64,000 nt of DNA, taken from Diabrotica undecimpunctata. Its lineage: Eukaryota; Arthropoda; Insecta; Coleoptera; Chrysomelidae. Made by a program: the position numbers and the translations under genes. Numbering within the stretch: the stretch's first letter is position 1; each line of letters begins with the position of its first letter. The notes under the pieces were generated by a model, which saw only the letters and a list, made by a program, of their open reading frames with translations, searched no databases and was not told where the DNA came from. Below, piece after piece: positions 35,556 to 47,969 of the stretch. The DNA lies in NCBI RefSeq assembly GCF_040954645.1, contig NC_092804.1, positions 143,787,108-143,851,107 on the forward strand, given 5' to 3'.

Positions 35556-38046
35556 AGGAACAGGTTTGTCTAAGCTGCTCTAATAACTAATAAACTATTA
35601 ACGAGGGAGCACAATAGATCTTACAGGTGGTGTTCACTAAAAGCATGCAAGCTTTTAATTCACATGGCCAATAGATAATATTTAGTCAATGTAAAACCTG
35701 GACATTCGGAAAAGCTGAAATATCTGCAGGTAAGATGAAATTAAAAAATGTAAAGGTCACTTTACGGGACACAAAAGTCACGAAGAATAGGACGGTTAGA
35801 ACATGCAGAAAGAGGAATTAAAAGAATGCTAAATGGCTTGAGAAAATCATTAAAAAAAAAATAAGAAATGGGAAACTATGACAGAGATGGATAAATAATA
35901 TTGAATACGGCTTAAAAAGTAGAAAGGTATAAGATTTTAAGTATAAGTGTTAAAAAATGCCAGACAGAATTATGAATATAATAATATGTAAAAAAGGAAT
36001 AGAATACTGTGTAGTTGTGTAATTTATAAGATACATTTTGTTGATAGATTTTTTGTTTAGTTTGTCTTGCATAAATGAGGACTGCAATGTTTGAATCCTG
36101 GCCCCTGTTGAACTAAATAAAAACAAAATACAATAAAATATAAAAAATAACCTGCCGAGCTGTTAGTCGACTTTGAGATTATAGCCAATCAGAGGTTTAT
36201 ACTACGTACTGATATAAGAATAACGTATAGTATTAGTGTTTTATTAACTTTTAACAAGGTGAAAAGCACCTGCAAAATCAGCGATGTATAACACATAATC
36301 ACGTAAAATCATCCTTTTTTATAACGGACTATCAAAATGAGACATTTTCTATTATCAAAACTTTTGGACTTTCTTAGAATTGATTTGTTTGCATAAGATC
36401 ACAGAAAGGTTTAATATCCATTGTTAAAATAACATATTGCTTAGGTAACTATAAAAGTAATAATATTTTTTACAACGTATTGCTTGCACTTGTACAAAAA
36501 CTTGCATGATTGGTTTATTAGTATGTAGTACATAACATATTTTTTTACTAAGAAACTAATTAAAAATTTTCTGAAAATGTTTTCTTGTTGCATGTCTAAG
36601 TTAGTTTAACTTAAGAAACTGTTGTTGCATATTTACAATTTACATACGGTTAAGTTTTAGAAATACAACTAAATATACAGAATGTCCCAAAAGTAATGTG
36701 ATATATTGTTGTGGATGATTAGTCAGTTAAATTTTAAGACTATAAACACGTTGATAAGTTTCGTCGTAATTGAGATACAAGATATTGGATATTTTTGTAA
36801 TAAACAAGCCTAAAGGTATATGAACTTTATTGCTACCACCACTGGCATTCAAAATTAATAGAAAGAACTTCAAGTAGTGTACAGGATTTCGTTCTCGGTG
36901 TTTCAATATGGTATATTGTGTAACGTTATAAACGTCAAATCTTTGTAATTTTTCTTTAAATAATTATTTTATTTCAATTTCCTTTGATTTTATTCATCTA
37001 TTAGCTTTATCTATCATTTTCCTATTTTTATTTTAAAAATAGTTGGCGTTCAACTTTTCATTCAGCTCTTCAATCAACTAAATATCCTATTTAATCTTTA
37101 TTTTTTATTTTCAATGTTCATTTATGTCAATTCGTAATTTCTGTATTTGACTCAAGTCTGTTCTGTGTCAGAAATAGAACGTATAAATTATATGCCTAAC
37201 TTCAATAGACAGTACCTAACTTCAATTGTCATTTGACAACTCTACTCTATCATGTCATTTCAACTGTAGAGGTGAATTATATTAGTTTTTATATTGTCTT
37301 TTGCATATTTATGCTGGCATTTTATATATTAAATCTTTTCCTGGGTGTGAGTACTTACATTTTTAGTTAATCAATTTTTTTTTATATCTGTCTTTAGATA
37401 ATTTCATTTTTTATACAGATATAGCCTCCTCTGTATATGTTTCTTTTAAACTATAATTTGTCTCATATGCAGTTATTATCTTTAATATAATTTAAAATAT
37501 TTATTTAATAACAATTATATTTATTTTATCCTTGCAATCTGCTATTTGCTATTGAATGTTTTAATTATTTCCAATCCTCATAATGGCAAGGAAATATTTT
37601 AAACATATGCAGGTGCTAACACAAGGTTAATTTTTCTAGCTTTTTGGGCCTTATTAATTTTTATTGTCCACCTTTTGGTGAGACATATCGTAATCACATG
37701 GGACCATGTGGGACCTTCCACAGCACGTGGTCGATCATGCAATAACAACTCAATGGCCACCTGAAGATACCAGCAACTAACCACTACATTCTGCAATCCT
37801 GTCTAAACTACTTGAAGACAACATCAGAAGCCATAAGTATAATTTAAAAATCTTTTTATGTAAAGCTATATACAAGATTTGTTTGGTTTGATTTTGATTT
37901 AATAAGAAAATTTTAATTTTATATTTATTGATGCATAATAAATATGATCAGTTAATCTCTTGGTTTATTTATCCCAGCCAAACCCATTGTTCAGATTTAC
38001 TTCTAAGATAAGACGTTCACCTGAGAAACTGAAATAAACGAGTCCT
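35552..38046. other. No recognisable gene
   Basis: A+T-rich. TACAGAATGTCCC at 36676 resembles a mariner-like or MITE end, but no partner was found. The - strand frame 37599-37796 has no family resemblance. Confidence 0.5.
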
Positions 38047-38185
38047 AACAATTGGCTCCCAAAGAAAGTTTTGAGTTTTATTGTTCTACATTGGATCCCA
38101 ACTTTCGGGGGTAGTTATATTGTTACCAATTGGCACCTATCGTTTCTAATGGGTCATCCAAAGGTTACACATTGGCCCCCAATGC
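38047..38185 (+). repeat. Four spaced ATTGG(C/A)xCC motifs, possibly LTR-element leader
   Basis: CAATTGGCTCCCAAAG (38049), CATTGGATCCCAAC (about 38091), CAATTGGCACC (about 38130) and CATTGGCCCCCAATG (about 38168) recur at about 40-bp spacing. A TGG-CCC-A motif directly after a CA end is how tRNA primer-binding sites look in insect LTR retrotransposons. Four copies in a row are unusual. No LTR pair or gag/pol was seen. Confidence 0.3.
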
Positions 38186-38938
38186 CTAAAACCTAGACCT
38201 TAGAGGCTACGATTATTAGTGAAGTTTATGTGTCGAAGTCTGGAATTGTTTCTTTCTTGGTATTTTATATATGTAACTGAGGCATCAAGGGCAATCCGGA
38301 ATCAGGACTTAACCTCCTCTCGGTTACTGGCTCATCAGTACCACAACAATAACAATGTAATTGGAATTCTAATAATTAGTTGTTTAATATCGTTGTTGTT
38401 TAAGTCGTTTTTCCATTTTCATTTTTGTTCAGTTTTATATTCGCCAATGGTAATAGCTCTTAGGCTAGATAGATGCGCAGCGTTATTCAAATAATCGTTC
38501 ACCATATCTCAAAACACTACTAGATTGCATCTTTTGAACTTTTGCTAAATCAATTGAACGAATAGGAACGAAGATACGTAAGTAACAATCTTTTACAGCA
38601 TGTTGCTGTATTTGATTTTTCTGTGCCATTGTATTCTATTCAATAAATCCTTCAAAAGACGAATTGAAAAAGAAGATAAGGTCATAACTAAAGATTCTGA
38701 AACATCCTAAGTTACATGTAAGACAAGTAAGCAATTTTAGTTTCGCGGATAAGTCAGATGAAGATAACAGGAATAAAGCGACTAACGCTAGCCTGAATTT
38801 TAATCGGATAGGGTACCATGTTGGAGTTCTATTATCCATAAGTCCCACATGAAGAGCATTTGGGTGATAGTTGTGCCATCTCACATCAGAGTGATTCCTG
38901 TTTTTAACTCGAGTCAATACACCTCGCTCCAATGAATT
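38186..38938. other. No recognisable feature
   Basis: The frames at 38219-38494 (+) and 38636-38932 (-) are not recognised and have no splice or promoter context. Confidence 0.45.
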
Positions 38939-39492
38939 GTTACACCCGAACGTAATTCTTAGGAGTGAACATGTCTCATAGGCTGGGTTTAATTAAATTA
39001 CTTGCTTGCTTCAGAAAGGGGAGTTCCGTCAGAGTATTGATCTGATAACAACTCCACTGGCCCTAGGGTATTGACTGAAGGCCAACCGCTTCTGCTAGAG
39101 TATTGATCTGAGACAGATCTATTCTTTCCTGTGACTGAGTACTGATCAGTCACCGTCCGTTCCTCGCAGGGCCGAGTTTTAATTGACCCGTTCCATCTCT
39201 ATTCCATTGATCCGTCCCTTTCCGTCTGTATGTATTAACACACCGTAATTACCGTTTAGATTTTATGTCATTAATTGTATTTTATTTTTCGCAGATATAA
39301 AACAACGGGTCACATCGTCGTCGGTGCCAGAATTGACGTTTTAACTTTTTATTGTATATATGTATTACCTATGATCTAATTTTATTTTGTTATTTATTTA
39401 TTTCGAATATATTTTTATTTAAATTAAACCTATGTTTCACTGAGTCTGTTGTCTAAAAGAGCTACTCGTCACAGAGTTATTCCAACACAACA
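38939..39492 (+). mobile_element. Possible solo LTR
   Basis: A GC-richer segment starting TGTTACACCC, with internal repeats of AGAGTATTGATCTGA, a TATAAAA box at about 39296 and a possible end AACACAACA just before AATAAACC. This fits a solo LTR of a Gypsy/BEL-type element. However, no target duplication matches at those ends and no partner LTR is in the window, so this is a weak call. Confidence 0.25.
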
Positions 39493-42059
39493 AATAAACC
39501 GTCAAGTAACGGTCACGCTCCTGTTCTGTAAACAGAATACGTTCCAATAAAAAGATGATCGTTCATCGCATCGTCCTTCTGAGAGTACCAACAAAAACTG
39601 TAACAGTTTCGTGACGATTATTTCATTATTTGGGTAAATGAAAGTATTCGTTGGACTGGCTTGCGCACAACGGGATAAGGCACTTCGGAAGTGACCGAGG
39701 AGATGAAGCATAGCTTTCTTATCGTCTACGCACGAAGCGATTGTTTTTAATTTAATTCTAGTCTATTCATATTCTATTTATTTTAAATAAATTTAATTTA
39801 TACTATTTTATTTTAATTTTATTGTATTAAGAAACGCATGGGACTGCGTTTACTACTCCATGTAGTGCATGGGCGAGCGATCGTTACATTTTATCGTTTC
39901 AGTCGCTTTTATTCTGTTCATACCTCCGCTCCATCCGTAGATCGCGATAAGACTGCTTTGCTTCAAAAACTGCAATTTTCTTCAAAAAAAAAAAGAAGTT
40001 AGGTTTACATTTATTACGTGCTTATATGACTGACGATGTTATTTTATAGTATCATACAACAAATGACTCCGTGAAACAATTCACCAAATGGTGTCAGTTG
40101 TTAGATAATCGTTTTAACATTGGTTTTTGAATTATCGTAATCGGACGATACAAATCATGAACATGCGCGCAAGAACCGGTACAAGCAGTTTCGTGAATCT
40201 TTAAATAGCGTTTTTACAGATCGGCGGATAGAACGATGATCTCTACACCCATGCTCAAGGTCACCTTGAACACAATCTTCTGTATTTTAGTATTTCAGGA
40301 TATTTAAAATAGTTATTATTTACACTATCCTGATTGTCAACAGTGGTGGATACACGGGGTGAATGGGGACATCTCCCCACAACAAGGTCCAAAATTAAAG
40401 AACGGCTAGTTAGGAAAATTAAGTCAATTTAATGCATACAATATGTTATTTATGTCTTTTCTGTAGTTTGGGTTTATCTTTTTTATGTCTTTTGGTTCGT
40501 GTTTCATTGGAGTTGGTTGTCCCCCCTGGCAAATGTCTTGACCCACCACTGATTGTCAATTTCGAAAGTCGATCCCGAAAATTCTATAGTAAAAGGCTGG
40601 AATATAATTTGCAACTCTCCTGACTAATTCGAACGATTCGGCATTCCGTTAGACGTCGACTAGAAGGGAACATTTTTGACGTTTGATTTGAAATTTACTA
40701 GTTTTATGTCATAATTAATACATAAACATATTATTGTTTATTAATTTTGGAAGCCAGTGGCCTCACCAAAAATTTCACTTAAAGTTAGAACCCGTTTATC
40801 AAGAAACAAATCAGTATTTTTTTATTAATAACGACAAAACTTAGCACCTGATGTTTGTAGCTACTCTGAATGTCGTATCGCCATAACAATATTTTAGATT
40901 ACTTTGGAAACATCCTATATAACAGCTTAATTCCAATCGCATTAATTTTAGACTTAGTCCATGAGTGTTTTAGTATTGATTGACATTCAACATTCTGTTA
41001 TTTAAAGTACACCTTTATATTACTACGAACGTGTACGCAGAAACAACAGACTTTCTCATCCTACTGATTAAAAGATGAACAAATGAACAAAACCGAATTG
41101 TCGTTTAAATAAGTTTAAAATATTAGTCAATATACTAATAATCCATCCTGTACACATCTAAATAAATATGTAAATAACTTGTTAGGGTTAAGTAAGTAAG
41201 TAATTGATAGTTAATTGCACAATACACTTTCTGTTTGCAAAGTTAAAATTACCAATACACAATTATATTTGTATGCCAATATAAAATACGACTATTCAAA
41301 TTATATGAGCGAATAAAAATGTATTCATAAATGCGTAAAATAACAAAAAAGAGCAATGTATTTTATCCATGAGTTTGGATATTGAACGAAGCAGTTATTT
41401 TCAATTCATTATGTCATTTATAAAGATAAGGAGATGGCATTTATAATTTGTGTAAAACCTTCTCGATGTTAACATTGCGTTGGTGTGTTGCCTGAATACT
41501 CGATATTGGTCTTTGATTCAATAATGGTGATCGTGTTCTACATATTTTTCATGCTAGATCTGCGATCAAAAATTCTAAACTCTCTATTCTTGTTATGTGC
41601 TTTTATTGAAACTTATGGTCAATGTTTCCATGATCTTAAGTGTGATTAGTTGATGAATTTGATAGTAGGTTGATCGTTGTCTCTTGTTGTTTGTTGTGGT
41701 GTAAACACATGAATAAAAATAATGCATTATTTACATTATTTATGTTGCCCTTAAAGGCCCTACTTTCATGACCAATATAATGTATAGTTGTCGAAACTGA
41801 AATGTGAAAGCCAAAATTGAATAGTGCAATTTAGATTTTGCACCATACTTGTTTATTTCATACAAATTTGACAGCTAATAACAATTATTGTCAAATGAAC
41901 ACTTATCAATGCGCAGAATTAAAGTTCGAAAGATTCGAAATTCGAAAATTGATAGCAAAATTCGAAGATTAGTTATACTTAAATGAACTTTATTCTTAGT
42001 AAAAGCCTACGTTAATCACTCCATTATTTTCCAAGCAAAAATTTATATTATAGAGATGT
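39493..42059. other. No recognisable gene
   Basis: A+T-rich. The frames at 39502-39711 and 40432-40623 are not recognised. Confidence 0.5.
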
Positions 42060-42590
42060 ACCTGCAGGAACTAATAAAGAGGAACTGCATGGACAGATGT
42101 ATAAAAATTATATCCGATAGCCGCCAGGCGGCATTAAAGACACCGAAATCGAATTGACTCAAGTTAGTTTGGAACTACCTTCAGAATCTGATTCGGATCG
42201 GAAAATGTAAGAAAACAAGTTTATTCTGGGCGTTTGGACATACTGGTATTGAAGGGAACCAAAATGAGATCAAAAAATCTACTAGATATGAATAGGAATG
42301 ATCTGCGCATTGTCGTAGTTGTCCTAACAGGACACTGTCGCCTCAAGAGGACATGAATAAAATCGGACTGTGGAACACTTTCTGTGCAACTTTTCAGGAT
42401 TGGATAGGAAGGCTCAATACAATACGACTAGAAGTGTCATCAAAGATCATAATAGAATAGAATTTCTTTAAAAGGCTGGGCTAAAAGGACAACTTTAACT
42501 AAGGAATGAACCACAATAGACCCCTTAGGCTGACTAGAAAGGTGGTTAAGCATCCACATATGGAACTTAACCTAACCCGCTGAATTAAAT
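42060..42590 (+). mobile_element. Non-LTR retrotransposon 3' end with RNase H remnant
   Basis: The + strand reads IKIISDSRQAALK (RNase H motif around the third Asp), then about 120 bp later SLFWAFGHTGIEGNQNEI. The latter is a decayed WVPGHxGIxGNExAD, the His-bearing loop. The 3' region (AAAGGCTGGG ... GGTGGTTAAGCATCCAC ... AACCTAACCC) is shared with 3147-3358. Many stops are present. The RNase H loop missing from the 10-kb LINE is present here, so the two belong to different families or deletion states. Confidence 0.78.
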
Positions 42591-43839
42591 GTCAAAAAAG
42601 TTACATATTTTACGCTAATAAACGCTGTTAAAGTTTGCTACGATCTTTCCGACAAGGTTTACAAGGGCTGGTAATTAAACGACTTTGAAAATTTGCAGAG
42701 GGTTTACGCGGATGATTGGATGATTAGTAAAAACGTTTTAAAGAGGGGAGAGACGATTTAAGAGATGATGGGTGCTCCTTGTGGCTGTGACTTCAAAAAG
42801 TGACTTTTAATGAACGTTTTAAAAGTGAAGGAGATGGTTTGAAAAGACCGTCAATTAAGTATTAAGCCTATTTCTGTACATACGTACCTTAATAAACAAA
42901 TTGTGAGACAAATTTTTCATAGGGAACTAAACGTGAGGAAAGTGTGTGGCAAGCCTAACGGCGCAGCAATATGGTAAAGACATTTGTTCTGACACCCTCT
43001 GCAATGCATCAAAAAGAAATGAGGCTCAGTCAAGGGTAATGACTTGCGAAGAAACACGGATCTTTCAATATGACCTTAAAAACAAGAAGTAGCAATTCAT
43101 GCAGTGGAACACTCAAAACTTTTCGAGAGTAAAAAAAGGATATGAAGAATCCAAATTAAAGGCGATTTAGTTAATCAATATTATAATTCAGCGATTTTAC
43201 AAGAGATGTTTTACACATATTATTTTTTTTTGGTTAGCGACTTAAGTGACTGTTTTCGATTTTCACATGAGCCGGACACTAGCAAAATTAGGAGCTTTCA
43301 TTTGAAACAGATCTTGATCTTGAGTGAGGAGTATACTTATTATGTAGTAGTACTTGATTGTATAATATATTTTCCAACTGTTAATTATTTTACGCAGTTA
43401 CAGTTCTTTGCCATTCTCATAACGACATATGCATTGTATTGTTTACGGATGTTTTAACTTTGCATAAAAAATTATATTTAACAAATATTTACACTTTGAT
43501 AAAATAATTGAAATATCTATTAAACCAAGATGAATGAAACTAATAATAAAAACTATTTCACTTAAGATTTCTCTTACTCTCTTCACAAATGGTTCCAATA
43601 AATGCATAATAATATAAAAAATACTATGTGAATATATTTTGATAATAAATTATATATTACACATAAAGCGTTGCACTTTATTTCATATTTTATATGATTT
43701 CACAATTGATTTGTAAGTGCTAATATGTCTTTTGTGTAGGCCGTAATTTAACCTAACTGTTCCAAAGTTTCATAAAATATATTATACAAACCCACATCCA
43801 AATATTTCTAGCCTAAGCATGTGATCGATTTAGTGACTG
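42591..43839. other. No recognisable gene
   Basis: A+T-rich. The + frame 43206-43457 is hydrophobic and not recognised. Confidence 0.45.
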
Positions 43840-44470
43840 GAAAGAATGTTATACCAGAATTGAAGAAAACATTGGCAAATCTCAGTTTGGCTTCAAGAGT
43901 GGTTTTGGGTACAAGAGGCGTTATTTGGCATCTAGATTCTCATAAAGATATGTTGTGTAAATGTTAATGTACATGCCTGAGTTGTCGAGTTGTCTATTAC
44001 GAGAGGAGTTCGACAGGGATGAGTGCTCTCTCCGCTTTTGTTTAATTTATATACAGAAAAGATTTTCGGAGAAGTTGTTTCGGAGAAATAGTAAAGAGAG
44101 ACAATCATTGAGGCTTTCGAGATGTGGGCGCACTGCCAAATGTTAAGGATATCGTGGATGGACAGAGTGAGGAATGAAGCAGGATGACAGCGTCTAAACA
44201 AAGAAACAGATGTTCTGAATTCCATAAAAAGGATATTATTGGAGCCAAGTGATGAGAAATCCTAAATATGAAATACTATATGTAATAATTCAAGGAAAAT
44301 AGGAGGAAAACGTGGTTTTGGACGATAAAGAACATCCTGGTCCAATAACCTCCACCAGTGGTATGAAGTCAGCACCACGACACTAATTAGATCCGCTGAG
44401 GACAAAGAAAAGATCATGCGACTGGTCGTCAATATTCTTGGAGGACAAGGCACTTAAATAAATAGAAAGA
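43840..44470 (+). mobile_element. RTE-like LINE fragment, internally deleted
   Basis: The + strand reads IEENIGKSQFGFKSGFG (RT), VELSITRGVRQG.VLSPLLFNLY (RT motif B region, about 43980-44050), EAFEMWAHCQMLRISWMDRVRNEE (about 44110-44180), then MRNPKYEILYVIIQGK and GFGRxRTSW...LHQWYEVSTTTLIRSAEDKEK, ending about 44470. The YADD palm motif is missing, so the middle has been deleted. Frameshifts are frequent. Confidence 0.82.
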
Positions 44471-45759
44471 ATGTTAAATATGTGGAAGGACTAGGAGCGG
44501 TATAGATCATGTTGGATTTTTCAACGAATTGTCCATTATGATAGTCTTACTAAATGAATTTTGAACGAAAGCAGGCAGATATTATACTTTTTTAAATACT
44601 TGGACTGCGCACAGTAGATAGTTCATACAAAGAAATGGTTTTCTGTCGAAACAAATACAGATACTAGTTTTTATCATGCATTTTAAAAGAAAACAGATAA
44701 AAAAGGTTTGGTGGAACAAAATAACACATCAAAAAACAATAATCGAGTTGCAAAGGAATCGCGTGATCTTTTCGCGTGAACCTTTCTACATATACATAAG
44801 ACCCAGCGATCTAACTGAACATCTAGAGATTTTAAGGGTCAGAACAATGCAATTCATATACATGCTTGCTGTAAAACAAGATTTCGCACTCTTTTTTCGA
44901 ATTAAATGGCATCATATACAAGAGTTACACATAACACAAAACGAAATTGCTCAATTATCCGGATGAGACAAAACCACATGAATGAGTATTAATACTGTTT
45001 TATGCAGAATTATTGGCAATAAATTTTTGTGCCCGAGAGTGCATAAAACAACAAAATAATGATTGTCTATGAAAACTATACTACACTAAAGAATTTGTCG
45101 TTCATACCTGATGGTCCATAATAGCTTAGATCTGCAAATATTTTTTTAACAACTGACAAAGTACAATAAAGTATATTTGTTATGGGTGATAGAACAAAAA
45201 TGAGTTGCTGTTGTACTTGGTCCTGCGACTTTTTGCAAAGATCCATTATTACACTTATATCAATTATAGTCATGATATGAGAATTATGCTAGAATATTAA
45301 TTAGGGCTTAAGATATTTTCTCGTAATTAGCTTATAAATATCCACTTATCGCACGAAATAAAATTAAAATAATACAACCAGTTATAAATAAGAAAGCTAT
45401 CATTGCGGGAGAATTTGAAATTAGTCGAAGAAATGAGTGAATTTCTCGAATATATGGAAATTAATAAATACAGATATAACTCTGAATGACCAACTGGAGA
45501 TAAACAGCTCTTAACTCCTTAAATCATTCAGTTAAAGACTATAAAGTTTAGATGCATACTAAAAATACATCACTTGAAAATGGCACTCTGCCGAAATAGC
45601 TGTAGTGATAATAAATTATAATAAATATTGTGGAAGTGTTGAAAACAAAAGTTTTCTGTGTTTTATTGTTAAATAAAATGAACTTCCATCAAGTAACGGT
45701 TGAATCCATCACTTATCAAGAGGAATAATTAAAAGGTATAAAGCGCACTTTTAAATCAA
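44471..45759. other. No recognisable gene
   Basis: The + frame 44676-44966 (96 codons) is the longest here. It shows no motif I recognise and has no supporting splice sites. I regard it as chance or an unidentified repeat. Confidence 0.4.
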
Positions 45760-45839
45760 AAGGGATATAATCAACAAATCAGCAGGAAATCCAGTCATTA
45801 TACGACTCCGATAGACAAATCACCACAACAGATAAATCA

Positions 45840-46170
45840 AAAGCAGTTCCCCCTACATCAAATGAACCACAGACATAATTGGACGGCTACTACGTAAACA
45901 TGACTCCACTGCATACAACCCCTAAGAACAATCATATCTAAAAGACAAAATAGCTCTAGAAAATCAACGAGTTTATAGCATATCCTGTGGCACTTGTCAT
46001 TAAAAATACGTGGGACGGACCAACCGAAGAATATCCGGTCGACTACAAGAACACAGACTCAGTATAAGAAATCACATCGCTTATCAATTATAAATTCCAC
46101 GCCCAAAATATACTTTCAAGAATTTCCAACATTACATTATCGTATTACTAAAAGTGGATATAATTTAATG
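45840..46170 (+). mobile_element. Penelope-like element fragment with GIY-YIG endonuclease
   Basis: From about 45944 the frame reads DKIALENQRVYSISCGTCH, a TAA stop at 46001-46003, then KYVGRTNRRISGRLQEHRLS. This is the GIY-YIG layout (VYSI ... YVG, catalytic Arg in RTNRR, EH further on), with the cysteine-containing linker typical of Penelope-like retroelements. Only one stop interrupts the core. No RT domain was found upstream, so it is 5'-truncated. It may be related to the hammerhead-like motifs in the window, since PLE terminal repeats are known to carry such ribozymes. Confidence 0.72.
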
Positions 46171-46959
46171 TTGATTTAAAACATTCATAGGTTCAAAAAT
46201 TTCAAGAGTCTATCACAGTGATAATAAATATGTAACAGATAACTTCAATTGCCAATTTTTCATAATCAATCTGATACACAAATCCAAACAGTACGTAGAC
46301 CCAATCCAAATTGGGGTTCATAATTCGGATTGGGAAACAAAAAAAGTTTTTGCATAATTCCAAATAAATTATTTTGTCGTGTGGAGAACATAATATGTGG
46401 ATGTGATTTGTATTCCAATATATTTAAACTAAACGTATAAACTTACAAACTAATCTTTTTGTACCAACAAATGAAGTTTTATTATAAATATGCTTTAAGT
46501 TAAATTAAAAAAAATATATAAATGTCTAGAAAGTAATTGACGAAATAAATATTTGACTATAATTTACTTTTTTCTACCCGACAGTTTTACTTTATTTCAG
46601 AAATTCTATGATTACTTTAACTTCACTTAGTATGTGGTAAGTTTAGATAACTGGAACTATTTGATATTTTATGTTCTCTATTTTAAAGTACTCCTTACAT
46701 TTATCCGATTAATAAATATTTTGATACAAAACTTTAACCTTTCACTTAGATAATCCTCTAAGCAAGAGCATTCAATTTTAATTCAGGGTTGAAAGAAGTT
46801 TACTTTCTAAATGAAAATTATTCTTCAATATTGGGTTTGGTGGAAAAATACGGATAATTCAGTTGGATAAAAGTTACTGTTACAATTTAGTCGAAAGTTC
46901 TTATTGCTTCAACTCTGTCTCACATCTGCAAATCAGTTATTACCGGATCTATATCAATT
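46171..46959. other. No gene; contains a 13-bp inverted repeat
   Basis: CCCAATCCAAATT and AATTCGGATTGGG at about 46299-46333 form a near-perfect inverted repeat. Nothing else is recognised. Confidence 0.5.
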
Positions 46960-47440
46960 TTAAAAAAATCCCACCCCTCTCCATCGCAGGATATAACGAA
47001 TGAGGAGGCTTTTGTACTGAGCGTTACTTTGGATGTCCTGGGTAATAGGACATCCTCTGTTTTACTTTGTGTGGTTCGGCCACCTAATTTTAGGGGTAGC
47101 TAGACGAGTTTTTCTTCCTATGACTAATTGAATTTATTATTTGACTTGACTTTGGACTTGTGTTCCAAAAGTGTGTTCCGGACAGATGTCCAGATTTTTG
47201 TGTGCTCGGTCACTCAGCCGCCGAAACGGCAAAATAAATTTTGTTCCTCTCCGGGTGAGTGCCGGAAAGGTCTGGCCACCGAGCTCACGCTTGTCGCACG
47301 TGATTTCGATGCTCAGGTTTCGCGACTGTAGGTCCTTTGACCTGCCTGAGGGGCGTCTTTATGTTTGTGCCTCAGAATTCACTTTATGTGGTTGCATCTT
47401 TGGCATAACTGCTGTAACAGAGGGTTGTTAGTAAAGATTA
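46960..47440 (+). other. GC-richer segment, possible LINE 5' region, unidentified
   Basis: This segment stands out from its surroundings by higher G+C and many CpGs. It contains GATGTCCTGGGTAATAGGACATC, an inverted repeat, and two overlapping + frames (47128-47331 and 47171-47431) rich in Cys/Arg. Such CpG-rich blocks are often 5' regions of young LINEs or of LTR elements. I do not recognise the sequence. Confidence 0.3.
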
Positions 47441-47969
47441 AGATAAAATAATAATAGAAAGAAAGTAGCAAGACAATGGAGCATTTTTTCTTCGCAACTT
47501 ATCTCAATAGAAATCATAAGTCTACTAAGTTAGCACACATAACCTGTGATATTCTTCAAATATCCTTTAAAGAAAATAGTTCCATCATTGAACGAAACAA
47601 ATTTGGAAGAATTCCTTCATTATGATTCATTGTGTAAATCAAATGTGGTAGAAAAACCAATACAGACTTGTAGATTTAATACTTTTTAATAGAATAAATT
47701 TTTTTTTAATAAATAATTCAGAAATATTCAAGAATTAGAACTTACTTTTACTCACAATCGGATGTTGAACCTTAAAACATAATTCTCCGAGGTATACATA
47801 CCTCAATTCGTCCCCGAGCAGGTACTAGAAGTTAATCTTACCCTAAATTTCTACCGATGCTACCACTAAACTGGTCACCGAGCAGGGGATTATAATTTCT
47901 GGAAAAACCAACTTGAGTTTATGGAAGTTTTAATTTATTTTCACTTTCATTTTGTAATAACCAGCTGCA
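47441..47969. other. No recognisable feature
   Basis: A+T-rich. It may contain the 5' end of the MULE described next, but no inverted terminal repeat was confirmed. Confidence 0.4.

Noticed and set aside
43206..43457. 83-codon hydrophobic frame as a membrane protein
   Set aside because: T-rich composition produces such Phe/Leu/Tyr runs by chance; no splice sites, no family resemblance.
44676..44966. 96-codon + frame as a small gene
   Set aside because: No recognised motif, no promoter or splice context, and flanked by LINE debris.
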